From positions 262,694 to 326,693 of the forward strand of contig JAWKVX010000007.1 of the NCBI GenBank assembly GCA_041397825.1: DNA of 64,000 nt, given 5' to 3'. The notes below the pieces were generated by a model, which was not told the origin of the DNA, ran no database searches, and worked only from the letters and a program-made list of their open reading frames with translations. Both the position numbers and the translations under genes were made by a program. Of this stretch, positions 21,061 through 30,387 are shown one piece after another. This DNA comes from JANNSX01 sp041397825 (lineage in GTDB: Bacteria > Pseudomonadota > Alphaproteobacteria > Rhizobiales > Hyphomicrobiaceae). Every line of letters starts with the position of its first letter. Position 1 is the stretch's first letter.

Positions 21061-21831
21061 GTGTCTGGCGACCCCGCAATCCGGGGCGAAAGCGGCAGGA
21101 TGAACGAGCGCATGCAGCCCGAGCCCCGGCATATCGCGATCATCATGGACGGCAACGGCCGCTGGGCCGCCAGGCGCGGGCTACCACGGGCCGAGGGCCA
21201 TCGCCGGGGCGTCGAGGCGGTCCGATCCACCGTGCAGGCCGCCATCGAGCTCGGCATACCCTACCTGACGATCTTCTCATTCTCTTCGGAGAACTGGTCA
21301 CGGCCCGAAACCGAGATCAACGATCTCCTCGGGCTGATGAAACGCTTCATTCGGCGCGATCTCACGACCCTCCATCGCAATGGTGTCCGGATCAGAATCA
21401 TCGGCGATCGCGAGGGCCGCGACAGCGAGATCCTGGAGATGATTACCGACGCCGAGAGGACAACCAAGGACAACGCGCGCCTCAACCTGATCGTCGCCTT
21501 CAACTACGGCAGCCGGAGCGAGATTGCCCAGGCCGCACGGCAGCTTGCCATGGAGGTCCAGAAAGGAGCGCTGGCCCCGGCGGATATCACGCCAGAGCGG
21601 TTCGCGGGTGCACTGCAGACGGCGGATGTGCCGGATCCGGACTTGCTCATCCGCACCAGCGGCGAGCATCGGCTGTCGAACTTTCTTCTCTGGCAGCTGG
21701 CGTATGCCGAATTCCTGTTCGTCGACGTTTTCTGGCCCGATTTCACGAAGGAACATCTCGTCAAGGCGATCGACGCCTACCGTCGTCGCGACCGTCGCTT
21801 CGGCGGGCTGTCAGAGACGATCAAGGCGTGA
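21061..21831 (+). CDS. uppS: Undecaprenyl diphosphate synthase (isoprenyl transferase)
   Basis: UppS condenses eight isopentenyl diphosphates with farnesyl diphosphate to make the C55 carrier lipid for peptidoglycan. Conserved segments are IAIIMDGNGRWA with the catalytic aspartate, FSFSSENWSRP, and DLLIRTSGEHRLSNFLLWQLAY. The GTG at 21061 is preceded by TGAGGGG at good spacing; the ATG at 21100 is an alternative giving a 243-residue product closer to most homologues. Its stop overlaps the cdsA start. Confidence 0.95.
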   Translation: MSGDPAIRGESGRMNERMQPEPRHIAIIMDGNGRWAARRGLPRAEGHRRGVEAVRSTVQAAIELGIPYLTIFSFSSENWSRPETEINDLLGLMKRFIRRDLTTLHRNGVRIRIIGDREGRDSEILEMITDAERTTKDNARLNLIVAFNYGSRSEIAQAARQLAMEVQKGALAPADITPERFAGALQTADVPDPDLLIRTSGEHRLSNFLLWQLAYAEFLFVDVFWPDFTKEHLVKAIDAYRRRDRRFGGLSETIKA

Positions 21832-22718
21832 CAGGCGCGAGTATGAGCGAGGATCCACGGCCAGCCCCCGTCCCGACGCCTTCGGCCGCGTCGTCGGCTC
21901 GGCCCGTCTCCAACCTCGGCGTGCGGCTCGTATCGGCACTGGTGCTCGCGCTTGCGACACTCGCTGCGCTCTATGGCGGCCACCCCTTCTGGCCGCTTCT
22001 CGTCCTCGTCATGACCATGGCGCTCGCCTGGGAATGGAACCGGATGTTGCAAGAGACGGGGACCCCGGCCGCCGTCGTTCTCCTGCTCATGCTGGCATTG
22101 GTCGTCGGACTGGCGACCGTCGGCCAGATGGTCTGGGCCATCGTGCTCGCCGTCGCGGCCGCCGCCGGTCTTGCCGCCGCCGGCGGCGCGGTGCACCGCC
22201 TCACACATTCCCTGGGCCTACTCTATTTCGGTCTACCTTCGGTGGCCATGATATGGCTCGCGGCCGACGCGGCCGACGGAGCTCAGGCCGTGCTCTTCAT
22301 CATGATCGTGGTGTGGGCGACGGATAGCGCGGCCTATTTCACCGGCCGCACGCTTGGCGGTCCGAAGTTGTGGCCGAGCGTCTCGCCGAACAAGACGTGG
22401 TCCGGTAGCCTCGGCGGTCTTGCCGGCGCACTCCTCGCCGGTCTGGTTGTCGCCTGGCTCGCCGGTGCGCCATCGTTGGCGTGGATCACGGTCTTGTCGC
22501 TGCTCCTGTCGATGGGGTGTCAGGCCGGCGATTTGCTCGAATCGGCCCTGAAGCGCCGGTTCGATCGGAAGGACACGAGCGGCCTCATCCCCGGCCATGG
22601 CGGGGTCATGGATCGGCTCGACGGCCTGTTGGTCGCGGTGGTGCTCGCCGCTCTGATCGGCCTCTGGCGGAATCCGGAGAACCCAGGAATAGCCCTGTTG
22701 GCGGGAGGCGGAGCATGA
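21828..22718 (+). CDS. cdsA: Phosphatidate cytidylyltransferase
   Basis: CdsA makes CDP-diacylglycerol from phosphatidic acid and CTP at the inner membrane. The 296-residue protein has about eight TM helices and ends with the CDS signature in SPNKTWSGSLGG and in DRKDTSGLIPGHGGVMDRLDGL, which contain the metal-binding acidic residues. The start is a GTG overlapping the uppS stop; ATG 21843 is an alternative. The stop overlaps the dxr start, so uppS-cdsA-dxr are translationally coupled. Confidence 0.94.
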   Translation: MTGASMSEDPRPAPVPTPSAASSARPVSNLGVRLVSALVLALATLAALYGGHPFWPLLVLVMTMALAWEWNRMLQETGTPAAVVLLLMLALVVGLATVGQMVWAIVLAVAAAAGLAAAGGAVHRLTHSLGLLYFGLPSVAMIWLAADAADGAQAVLFIMIVVWATDSAAYFTGRTLGGPKLWPSVSPNKTWSGSLGGLAGALLAGLVVAWLAGAPSLAWITVLSLLLSMGCQAGDLLESALKRRFDRKDTSGLIPGHGGVMDRLDGLLVAVVLAALIGLWRNPENPGIALLAGGGA

Positions 22719-23944
22719 CACCGACCCGGCTCGGGGCGGGCCGGCGCTCGATGACGGCGAAGGCGCGGGTCCCGGTTGCACGGCGACGCGTCAGCGTGCT
22801 TGGCGCGACTGGTTCGATTGGTGCCTCGACTCTCGATCTGATTGGTCGGGATTCCGATGGCTTCGCCGTCGTGGCGCTCACCGCCCATCGGAACGTGCGG
22901 GATCTGATCGCGCTCGCGCTCCGGCATCGGCCGGAGCTGGCCGTCATAGGCGATCCGGCCGGCTATGCGGCGCTCGTCGAGGGGCTGGCGGGCACCGGCA
23001 TCGAGACGGCCGCCGGCGAGGACGGGCTCATCGAGGCGGCCGCGCGGCCGGCGGACTGGATCATGGCCGCTATCGTCGGCGCCGCTGGCCTGAGGCCGAC
23101 CTTGCGGGCGCTCGAGCAGAAGTGCGTCGTGGCGCTGGCCAACAAAGAGTGCCTGGTGGTCGGTGGCGACCTGTTCATGCAGCGCGTCGAGGAGACGGGC
23201 GCCACGCTTCTGCCCGTCGATTCCGAACACTCGGCGGCTTTTCAGGCGCTCGCGGGGGCCGAGCAGGAGAGCATCGAGCGAATCGTGCTGACAGCGTCCG
23301 GTGGGCCGTTCCGCACGTGGAGCGAGGATGCCATCGCCCGTGCGACGCCAGAGGAGGCCTTGAAGCATCCGAATTGGAGCATGGGGCCGAAGATCAGCAT
23401 CGACTCGGCGACGCTGATGAACAAGGCTCTGGAGTTGATCGAGGCCTATCACCTTTTTCCGGTGCGAGCCGACCAGTTGGACGTTGTCGTGCATCCCCAG
23501 TCGGTGGTGCATTGCCTCGTGCACTATCGTGACGGATCGGTGCTTGCCCAGCTCAGCGCGCCCGACATGCGGGCTCCGATCTCCTACAGCCTGGCCTGGC
23601 CCAATCGCATGCAGACTCCCTGCGAGCGGCTCGACCTGACCAAGCTCGCGAGCCTGACTTTCGAGGCTCCGGACGAGGCCCGCTTCCCGGCACTGGGTCT
23701 CGCTCGGCGGGTGATGGCGACGGGAGGCTCGGCCGGCGCGGTGCTGAATGCCGCCAACGAGATCGCCGTCCAGGCCTTCCTCGACCGCCGTCTCGCCTTT
23801 GCGGGCATTGCCCGCCTCGTCCAGCGCGCCATGGACGAGACCGAGCGCCTCGGCATTGTCAAAGTGCCGAGCACGCTCTCGGACCTCTTGGAGGTCGATC
23901 GGGAGGTCCGGTTGCTGGCATCGGGCCTGTTGACCATGATGTGA
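22715..23944 (+). CDS. dxr: 1-deoxy-D-xylulose 5-phosphate reductoisomerase
   Basis: DXR converts DXP to 2-C-methyl-D-erythritol 4-phosphate, the committed step of the MEP isoprenoid pathway. The 409-residue product shows the NADPH-binding GATGSIGASTLDL, the ALANKECLVVGG motif, metal-binding VDSEHSAAFQAL, and SGGPFR with MGPKISIDSATLMNKALE. I placed the start at ATG 22715, overlapping the cdsA stop; ATG 22751 is also possible because the first 12 residues are not conserved. It supplies isoprenoid precursors used by the neighbouring uppS product. Confidence 0.95.
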   Translation: MTPTRLGAGRRSMTAKARVPVARRRVSVLGATGSIGASTLDLIGRDSDGFAVVALTAHRNVRDLIALALRHRPELAVIGDPAGYAALVEGLAGTGIETAAGEDGLIEAAARPADWIMAAIVGAAGLRPTLRALEQKCVVALANKECLVVGGDLFMQRVEETGATLLPVDSEHSAAFQALAGAEQESIERIVLTASGGPFRTWSEDAIARATPEEALKHPNWSMGPKISIDSATLMNKALELIEAYHLFPVRADQLDVVVHPQSVVHCLVHYRDGSVLAQLSAPDMRAPISYSLAWPNRMQTPCERLDLTKLASLTFEAPDEARFPALGLARRVMATGGSAGAVLNAANEIAVQAFLDRRLAFAGIARLVQRAMDETERLGIVKVPSTLSDLLEVDREVRLLASGLLTMM

Positions 23945-24083
23945 GCTTTTTTGCCGGATTTAGTATTCGTGAGAGAGCCTCTGGTGGTTGGCACGGTGCT
24001 TTGAAGCCTGCTAACAGAAGCGGTGAAGTTGCACGGGTCGGGCGGCGGCTGGCGCCCCTGTGGAAATCAAGCTCGGAGGGGCC

Positions 24084-25247
24084 ATGGGGCCGTTGCAAGT
24101 GGTGCTCGAGTTGATCGAGCGATTCTTCTTCTATATTCCGCCGTTCCTCCTGGTCTTGACGGTGATCGTCTTCATCCACGAGCTCGGCCATTTCCTGGTC
24201 GCGCGCTGGTGTGGTGTAGAGGTGACCACCTTCTCGATCGGCTTTGGCCCGGAGGTGTTCGGCTGGAACGACCGCAAGGGCACGCGCTGGCGTGTCGCCT
24301 GGATTCCGCTCGGCGGCTACGTCAAATTCGTCGACGACGACAATGTGGCGAGCGTGCCGACGACGTCAGGGTCGGCGTCGGAGCAGCTCGACCCCAGGCG
24401 GCGGGAAGGCCTGTTTCATAGCAAGTCCGTCGGCCAGCGCGCCGCCATCGTGGCCGCTGGGCCGCTCGCGAATTTTGTTCTGGCCATCGCGGTTTTCTCG
24501 TCCGTTTTCTACTTTTTCGGTGAGGCGGTGACGCCCGCCAAGGTCGACCGTGTGGTACCCGGCGGTGCGGCGGAGGCCGCCGGCTTCCAGCCAGGCGATC
24601 TGATCATTGCGATCGACGGATCGCCGGTCGAGAGCTTCAATGACGTGCAAAAGGTCGTCTATCCGAATGCGGATCGCGAGCTGACCTTCACGCTCGATCG
24701 CGCCGGGCAGAAGATCGATCTCAAGGCGACGCCCAAACGTACCGAGCAGACGGACCGCTTCGGAAACATCTACCCGATCGGGCTGATCGGCGTCGAGCGG
24801 ACCACCAAGCGGGAGGAGCTCATCGAGAAGACCTACTCGGTGCCCATGTCCATCGCCCGGGGGGTCGGGGAGACTCAGTTCATCGTCGAGCGGACCTTGG
24901 GCCTGCTGCGCGATGTGATCATCGGCAAGGAGTCGGTGAAGCAGCTGGGCGGGCCCATCGCCATGGCAGAAGCTTCTGGACAGTGGGCGACGCTCGGCAC
25001 CGCCGACTTCATTCGTTTCATCGCCATCGTGTCGATAAGCATCGGACTTTTCAATCTTTTCCCCATCCCGATCCTCGACGGCGGGAATCTGCTCTTCTAT
25101 GCCATAGAGGCGATCTGGCAACGCCCGCTCTCGGAACGTACCCAGGCCATTGGTTTTCGGATTGGCCTGGCGATCTTGGGCATGTTAATGGTGTTCGTGA
25201 TGACCAAGGACATTCTCAAGTCGATCGAGAAGTTCATGGGCATCTGA
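24084..25247 (+). CDS. rseP: Site-2 metalloprotease RseP
   Basis: RseP is an intramembrane zinc protease that cleaves anti-sigma factors and remnant signal peptides. The 387-residue product has the HELGH zinc site at residues 32-36 in TM1, a single PDZ domain in the middle (DRVVPGGAAEAAGFQPGDLI) and the second active-site motif NLFPIPILDGG with the zinc-binding aspartate. Start ATG 24084 follows GGAGG closely; an in-frame GTG at 24060 is an alternative. It lies directly before bamA as in most Proteobacteria. Confidence 0.94.
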   Translation: MGPLQVVLELIERFFFYIPPFLLVLTVIVFIHELGHFLVARWCGVEVTTFSIGFGPEVFGWNDRKGTRWRVAWIPLGGYVKFVDDDNVASVPTTSGSASEQLDPRRREGLFHSKSVGQRAAIVAAGPLANFVLAIAVFSSVFYFFGEAVTPAKVDRVVPGGAAEAAGFQPGDLIIAIDGSPVESFNDVQKVVYPNADRELTFTLDRAGQKIDLKATPKRTEQTDRFGNIYPIGLIGVERTTKREELIEKTYSVPMSIARGVGETQFIVERTLGLLRDVIIGKESVKQLGGPIAMAEASGQWATLGTADFIRFIAIVSISIGLFNLFPIPILDGGNLLFYAIEAIWQRPLSERTQAIGFRIGLAILGMLMVFVMTKDILKSIEKFMGI

Positions 25248-25370
25248 TTCGCGTGCCCAGCGGCCGGGGACGGGGACAACACAGAATGGCCACGAATCTT
25301 GGGCTTGCTCGTTGACGCGAGGGGCCGCCCTACAGGGGTGTAGGCTGAGAAGACAGGGGCAGTCTTGAGC

Positions 25371-27713
25371 ATGCCAGGCGTCTGGAAGAAGTTGGGCGCA
25401 GGGGTCCTCGTCTGGGCTCTCTGGGTGGTGTGCGCGACGGTAGTCGCCATGCCCATGCTTGCCATTGGCTCGAGCCCGGCAACCGCACAGAGCGTCATTC
25501 GCGAGATCCAGGTTGTCGGCAACAAGCGCGTCGAACCCGAGACGGTGCGGTCTTATCTGCAACTGTCGCCTGGCGATGCCTATGATTCCTACAAGGTCGA
25601 CCAGTCGCTGAAGGCCCTATTTGCCACCGGTCTGTTCGCCGACGTGCAGATCGACCAGGAGGGTGGGACGCTGGTCGTCACGGTCGTCGAGAATCCGGTC
25701 ATCAACCGGGTGGCGTTCGAGGGCAATAGCGAGGTCGAGGACGACACGCTGGCCGCCGAGGTGCAGCTGAAGCCGCGCTCGGTCTTCACGCGCGCTCGTG
25801 TCCAGGCCGATGTCCAGCGCATTCTGTCGGTCTATCAGGCGCAGGGCCTCTATGGGGCGACGGTCGAGCCGAAGATCATCGAGCTGGAGCAGAATCGGGT
25901 CGACCTGGTGTTCGAGATCACGGAGGGGCCGAGCACGAAGGTTCAGAACATCTCGTTCATCGGCAACAAGGCCTTCTCGGACAGCCAGCTGCAGGACGTC
26001 ATCACCACGACCGAGACGAACTGGTTCAGCTTCCTCAAGTCGACCGACATCTACGATGCCGACAGACTCAATCTCGATAAGGAGCTGCTGCGGCAGTTCT
26101 ATCTCAAGAACGGCTACGCCGATGTGCAGATCATCTCGGCCGTCGCCGATCTCGACCCGAGTGGAGACGGCTTCTATCTGACCTTCACGGTCGAGGAAGG
26201 CGAGCCATATGTCTTCGGTGCCATCACCGTCGAATCCAACATGGCGGAGATCGAGGCCAGCTCACTGACGGGCGAGGTGCTGACCAGCCAGGGCGAAACC
26301 TATAACGCGAACGACATCGAGAAGTCCGTCGAGCAGATGACGCTGTCCGTCGCGGAGCAGGGCTATGCCTTCGCTCAAATCCGGCCGCGCGTAGACCGCG
26401 ATCCGGTCAGCCGGACCATCGGCATCGCTTACGTCGTCGAGGAAGGTCAGCGCATCTACATCGAGCGCATCAATGTCATCGGTAATACACGGACCCGTGA
26501 TTGGGTGATCCGCCGCGAGTTCCGGCTGGCAGAGGGTGATGCGTTCAACCGGCTGCTGGTCGATCGAGCCAAGAAGCGCTTGCAGGCGCTCGGCTTCTTC
26601 AAGGCGGTCGACGTCACAGCCGAGCAGGGGAGCGCACCGGACCGCGTCATCCTCAACGTCATGATCACCGAGGATTCGACCGGCGAGATCTCGCTCGGCG
26701 GTGGCTACTCGACCTCGGAAGGTGTGATTGCCGACATCACCTTCAAAGAGCGCAATCTGATGGGACGCGGTCAGTTCCTGCAGGTGAAGCTCGGTGGCAG
26801 CCTCGAGGGGCGCAAGCAGATCGACATCAATTTCACCGAGCCGCGCTTCCTCGACCAGAATCTGTCCGCAGGCGTCGACCTGTTCCACAAGGAGGTCGAT
26901 TTGCAGCGCGAGGCCAGCTACTCGACCATGCGCACCGGCAGCACCCTCCGTCTGGGCGCGCCGCTGAGCGACGAGACCTGGATAACCGGACGCTACACCT
27001 TCTCGCGCGAGGAGGTGTTCGATGTAAAGGACACGGCCTCGCTGTTCGTGAAGGAGTCCGAGGGGACCGATTTCCTGTCGGCGGTCGGCTACACGCTGTC
27101 CTATGACACGCGGAACATCAGATCGAACCCCACCAGCGGTATCTATCTCGAGCTCGCGCAAGACCTTGCCGGCCTGGGTGGAGACGTCAACTACATCCGG
27201 ACGATTGCCGAGGCACGCGGTTACTATCCCATCACCGACGATTTCACCTTCGTGGCGCGTGTGGTGGGCGGACACATCGACGGTTGGGGAGGTGAAGAGG
27301 TTCGCCTGTCTGATCTCTTCTATCGCGGTGGCGAGACCATTCGCGGCTTCGACAAGGCCGGCTACGGGCCGCGCGACGCCCTAACCGGCGATGCGCTGGG
27401 CGGCAAGATCTTCTATGCGGCGACCGCCGAGGTGCGCTTCCCGATCCCGCTCATTCCGGATGACTTGGGCTTGAGTGGAGCCGTGTTCGCGGATGCCGGG
27501 TCGCTTTATGAGGCGAGCGCACGCGCCAAGGAGCTCGATGCATCGGGCGACGTCAAACTGCTCGACTCGGATAGTCTGCGCTCCTCGGTGGGCGTCAGCC
27601 TGATCTGGAACTCGCCGCTCGGACCTCTGCGTGCCGACTACGCCTATGTCCTCTCCAAAGAGGTCTACGACGACGAGCAGTCCTTCCGGTTCGGCGCCAG
27701 CACGCGCTTCTGA
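25371..27713 (+). CDS. bamA: Outer membrane protein assembly factor BamA
   Basis: BamA is the essential Omp85 barrel that folds and inserts outer membrane proteins. The 780-residue precursor begins with a signal peptide (cleavage likely near TAQS, about residue 40), followed by five POTRA domains (IREIQVVGNKRVEPETVRSY onward; VIGNTRTRDWVIRREF marks POTRA5) and a 16-stranded barrel whose lid-loop motif RGF appears in GETIRGFDKAGYG. It ends with a C-terminal phenylalanine, as barrel proteins do. I chose ATG 25371 over a TTG six bases earlier. Confidence 0.96.
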   Translation: MPGVWKKLGAGVLVWALWVVCATVVAMPMLAIGSSPATAQSVIREIQVVGNKRVEPETVRSYLQLSPGDAYDSYKVDQSLKALFATGLFADVQIDQEGGTLVVTVVENPVINRVAFEGNSEVEDDTLAAEVQLKPRSVFTRARVQADVQRILSVYQAQGLYGATVEPKIIELEQNRVDLVFEITEGPSTKVQNISFIGNKAFSDSQLQDVITTTETNWFSFLKSTDIYDADRLNLDKELLRQFYLKNGYADVQIISAVADLDPSGDGFYLTFTVEEGEPYVFGAITVESNMAEIEASSLTGEVLTSQGETYNANDIEKSVEQMTLSVAEQGYAFAQIRPRVDRDPVSRTIGIAYVVEEGQRIYIERINVIGNTRTRDWVIRREFRLAEGDAFNRLLVDRAKKRLQALGFFKAVDVTAEQGSAPDRVILNVMITEDSTGEISLGGGYSTSEGVIADITFKERNLMGRGQFLQVKLGGSLEGRKQIDINFTEPRFLDQNLSAGVDLFHKEVDLQREASYSTMRTGSTLRLGAPLSDETWITGRYTFSREEVFDVKDTASLFVKESEGTDFLSAVGYTLSYDTRNIRSNPTSGIYLELAQDLAGLGGDVNYIRTIAEARGYYPITDDFTFVARVVGGHIDGWGGEEVRLSDLFYRGGETIRGFDKAGYGPRDALTGDALGGKIFYAATAEVRFPIPLIPDDLGLSGAVFADAGSLYEASARAKELDASGDVKLLDSDSLRSSVGVSLIWNSPLGPLRADYAYVLSKEVYDDEQSFRFGASTRF

Positions 27714-27888
27714 GGCAAGCTCGGATCGCGGTGGCGCTGGTCTCGGCCCGAGTGGACGTTTCCCGGTTGCTGCGGCGCTCGGTCAATTCACCTCACCGAT
27801 GAACTGCTCTAGAGTGGTCTTGGAGCGTGCACGCGGCCGCCTCGGGCGGCGCCGACAACGGCGGCAATACAAAAAGGTCCGATCGCCT

Positions 27889-28932
27889 ATGCAGCATCCC
27901 GGTTTCTTCGATCGCGCCGGACCGTTCTCGCTTGGCGAGCTTGCCAAGGCCGCCGGAGCCGAGCTGGCAGGAGACGCCGACCCGGCGAGCGTGATCGAGG
28001 ATGTCCGGCCGCTCGATCTTGCCGGCGCGGCGGATGTGTCATTCCTCGACAACCGCAAATACTTGAAGGCCCTGGAGGCGACGAAAGCCGGTGCTTGCTT
28101 CATTCTGCCGGCGTTGAAAGGCAAGGCCCCCGCGGGTACGGCGGCCCTTCTGTCGGCGACGCCCTATCATGCCTATGCCAAGGCGCTCTGGCTCTTCTAT
28201 CCGGATGCTGGTCGGCCGAAAGTGGCCGACAGCCGGTCCGATGGGGATAGCCGGCATCTCATTCATCCGACGGCCCAACTCGAGGAAGGGGCGATCGTCG
28301 AGCCCGGAGCCATTATCGGCCGGGAGGCGCGGATCGGCCGCGGAACCGTGGTTGCGGCTGGGGCCGTCGTCGGATTTCGGGTCTCGATCGGACGGGACGG
28401 CTTCATCGGACCGGGGTCGGCCGTGACGCATGCGCTGATTGGTGATCGGGTCATTATCCATGCCGGCGTGCGCATCGGGCAAGACGGCTTCGGCTTCGCC
28501 ATGGGGCCGGGCGGGCATTTCAAGGTTCCGCAGATCGGTCGCGTCATCGTCCAGGACGATGTGGAGATCGGAGCAAACTCGACCATCGATCGCGGAGCTC
28601 TTAAGGATACCGTCATTGGCGAAGGCACGAAAATTGATAATCTCGTGCAGATCGGGCACAACGTCGTTGTCGGACGGCATTGCGTGATCGTCGCCCAGGT
28701 CGGCATTGCTGGCTCGACAGAGCTTGGCGACTTCGTGGTCCTAGGTGGGCAGGTCGGAGTGATCGGCCACACGAAGGTCGGTGCCGGTGCCCAGATAGCC
28801 GCGCAAAGCGGCGTGACGGGCGAGGTGCCGCCCGGGGCCAAGCTCTGTGGCGCTCCGGCACGGCCGATCGTGACTTTCGCGCGCGAGATCGCGGCCCTGA
28901 AGCGGCTGGCGGAGCGGAAGGGCGAGAACTAG
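27889..28932 (+). CDS. lpxD: UDP-3-O-acylglucosamine N-acyltransferase (LpxD)
   Basis: LpxD adds the second acyl chain in lipid A synthesis. The 347-residue product has an N-terminal uridine-binding domain (ADVSFLDNRKYLKAL), a long left-handed parallel beta helix of hexapeptide repeats from about residue 120, and the catalytic-histidine segment IDNLVQIGHNVVVGRH. The C-terminus ends in a helical extension. AAAAAGG precedes the ATG at 27889. It starts the lpxD-fabZ-lpxA-lpxI-lpxB block. Confidence 0.95.
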   Translation: MQHPGFFDRAGPFSLGELAKAAGAELAGDADPASVIEDVRPLDLAGAADVSFLDNRKYLKALEATKAGACFILPALKGKAPAGTAALLSATPYHAYAKALWLFYPDAGRPKVADSRSDGDSRHLIHPTAQLEEGAIVEPGAIIGREARIGRGTVVAAGAVVGFRVSIGRDGFIGPGSAVTHALIGDRVIIHAGVRIGQDGFGFAMGPGGHFKVPQIGRVIVQDDVEIGANSTIDRGALKDTVIGEGTKIDNLVQIGHNVVVGRHCVIVAQVGIAGSTELGDFVVLGGQVGVIGHTKVGAGAQIAAQSGVTGEVPPGAKLCGAPARPIVTFAREIAALKRLAERKGEN

Positions 28933-29035
28933 ACCATATTGCGATTCCTCGGAATCGAACTGCAGTCTCGGTCAGTTGAGCCTGTCGCGGATCGGTCGGG
29001 TGGAGGGAGTGGGTCCGGCCCGAGGAGACGAAGCC

Positions 29036-29521
29036 ATGAATGATCAAAGTTCCGGTCGCAAGCTGGATAGCGCCGACATCAATCGGGTGCTGCAACTCCT
29101 ACCACATCGCTACCCCTTCCTGCTGGTCGATAAGATCATCGACATGGACGCCGACATCTCGGCTGTCGGCATCAAGAATGTCACCTTCAACGAACCTTTC
29201 TTCCAGGGACACTTCCCTGGTTATCCGGTGATGCCCGGTGTTCTCCTGGTCGAGGGCATGGCGCAGACGGCCGGCGCCCTTTGCGTCAACAGCCTGGGGC
29301 AAGACTACAAGCCGCAACTCGTTTATTTCATGGGGATAGATGGGGTGAAGTTCCGCAAGCCCGTGGTGCCGGGTGACACGGTCTACTATCACGTCTCGAA
29401 AACGCGGAGTCGGGGCCGCGCCTGGCGGTTCAGGGGAGAGGCGAAAGTGAACGGTCAAATCGTCGCCGAGGCAGCCGAGATCATGGCCATGATCGTTGAC
29501 AGCGCCGATCTGCCCGCATGA
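29036..29521 (+). CDS. fabZ: 3-hydroxyacyl-[acyl-carrier-protein] dehydratase FabZ
   Basis: FabZ dehydrates beta-hydroxyacyl-ACP in fatty acid elongation and balances lipid A against phospholipid supply. The 161-residue hot-dog-fold product has LLPHRYPFLLVD, catalytic His59 in FFQGHFPGYPVMPG and catalytic Glu73 in LLVEGMAQ. GAGGAGACG precedes the ATG at 29036. Its stop overlaps the lpxA start (ATGA). Confidence 0.97.
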   Translation: MNDQSSGRKLDSADINRVLQLLPHRYPFLLVDKIIDMDADISAVGIKNVTFNEPFFQGHFPGYPVMPGVLLVEGMAQTAGALCVNSLGQDYKPQLVYFMGIDGVKFRKPVVPGDTVYYHVSKTRSRGRAWRFRGEAKVNGQIVAEAAEIMAMIVDSADLPA

Positions 29522-30303
29522 TTCATCCGACAGCGATCGTCGACAAGGCGGCCAAGGTCGGCACGGGTGTCTCGATCGGGCCCTATACGGTCATTGGACC
29601 CGAGGTGGAGCTGGGCGACGGTGTTCGTCTGCACGCTCACGTCGTCGTCGATGGTGTGACACGCATCGGCCCGAAGACCGAGATTTTCCCGTTTGCCTCG
29701 ATCGGCCACCGGCCGCAGGACCTGAAGTTCAAAGGCGAGCGCTCATCGCTGGAGATCGGTGCCCGCAACATCATTCGCGAGCACGTGACGATGAACCCCG
29801 GCACCGAGGGTGGCGGTCTTCTCACCAAGCTCGGCGACGATTGCCTCGTCATGGTCGGTGCCCATGTCGCCCATGACTGCCAAATCGGCAACCATGTGAT
29901 CCTCGTCAACAACGCGACGCTCGGCGGGCATTGCATCATCGAGGACTACGCCATCATCGGTGGGCTCGCGGCCATCCACCAGTTCGTCCGCATCGGCGCG
30001 TTCGGGTTCGTCGGCGGAATGTCGGGGGTCGAGGCCGACGTCATTCCGTTCGGCATGGTGCTCGGCAATCGGGCCGCGCTCTCCGGTCTCAACATCACCG
30101 GGTTGAAGCGCGCCGGCTTCAACCGTGAGCAGATCCATACGTTGAGGCAGGCCTATCGCCTCTTGTTCTCGAACGAAGGCACGCTCGCGGAGCGCCTCGC
30201 CGACCTCGAGAGCCAGGACGCCTTTGCGAGCGATCAGAACGTCCGCCGCATCATCGACTTCATCAAGGCGAAGTCGGATCGCTCACTGTGCGTGCCTCGC
30301 TAG
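29518..30303 (+). CDS. lpxA: UDP-N-acetylglucosamine acyltransferase (LpxA)
   Basis: LpxA performs the first acylation of lipid A synthesis. The 261-residue product is a left-handed parallel beta helix, starting MIHPTAIVDKAAKVG, with the catalytic His119 in MVGAHVAHDCQIGNH and the substrate segment GGLAAIHQFVRIG. A C-terminal helical domain (FNREQIHTLRQAYRLLF) completes the fold. It starts by overlap with fabZ. Confidence 0.97.
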   Translation: MIHPTAIVDKAAKVGTGVSIGPYTVIGPEVELGDGVRLHAHVVVDGVTRIGPKTEIFPFASIGHRPQDLKFKGERSSLEIGARNIIREHVTMNPGTEGGGLLTKLGDDCLVMVGAHVAHDCQIGNHVILVNNATLGGHCIIEDYAIIGGLAAIHQFVRIGAFGFVGGMSGVEADVIPFGMVLGNRAALSGLNITGLKRAGFNREQIHTLRQAYRLLFSNEGTLAERLADLESQDAFASDQNVRRIIDFIKAKSDRSLCVPR

Positions 30304-30315
30304 GGGCGCTAACGT

Positions 30316-30338
30316 AGGGGCGACCGTCGGTCGCCCTA
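30316..30338. repeat. Hairpin in lpxA-lpxI spacer
   Basis: GGGCGACC (30318-30325) and GGTCGCCC (30329-30336) form an 8-bp perfect stem with a GTC loop, extendable by TA pairs with one bulged G. No T-tract follows, so it is more likely an mRNA processing or pausing hairpin than a terminator. Confidence 0.4.
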
Positions 30339-30387
30339 AGCGGCGCCTGCGGCAAGTTCATTGAAGAAGGGCGCGGCCTGCCCGGCC

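Noticed and set aside
23987..24003. TGGCACG-N4-TTTGA between dxr and rseP as a sigma-54 promoter
   Set aside because: The -24 half is good but the essential -12 GC is missing, so it is unlikely to be used by RpoN.
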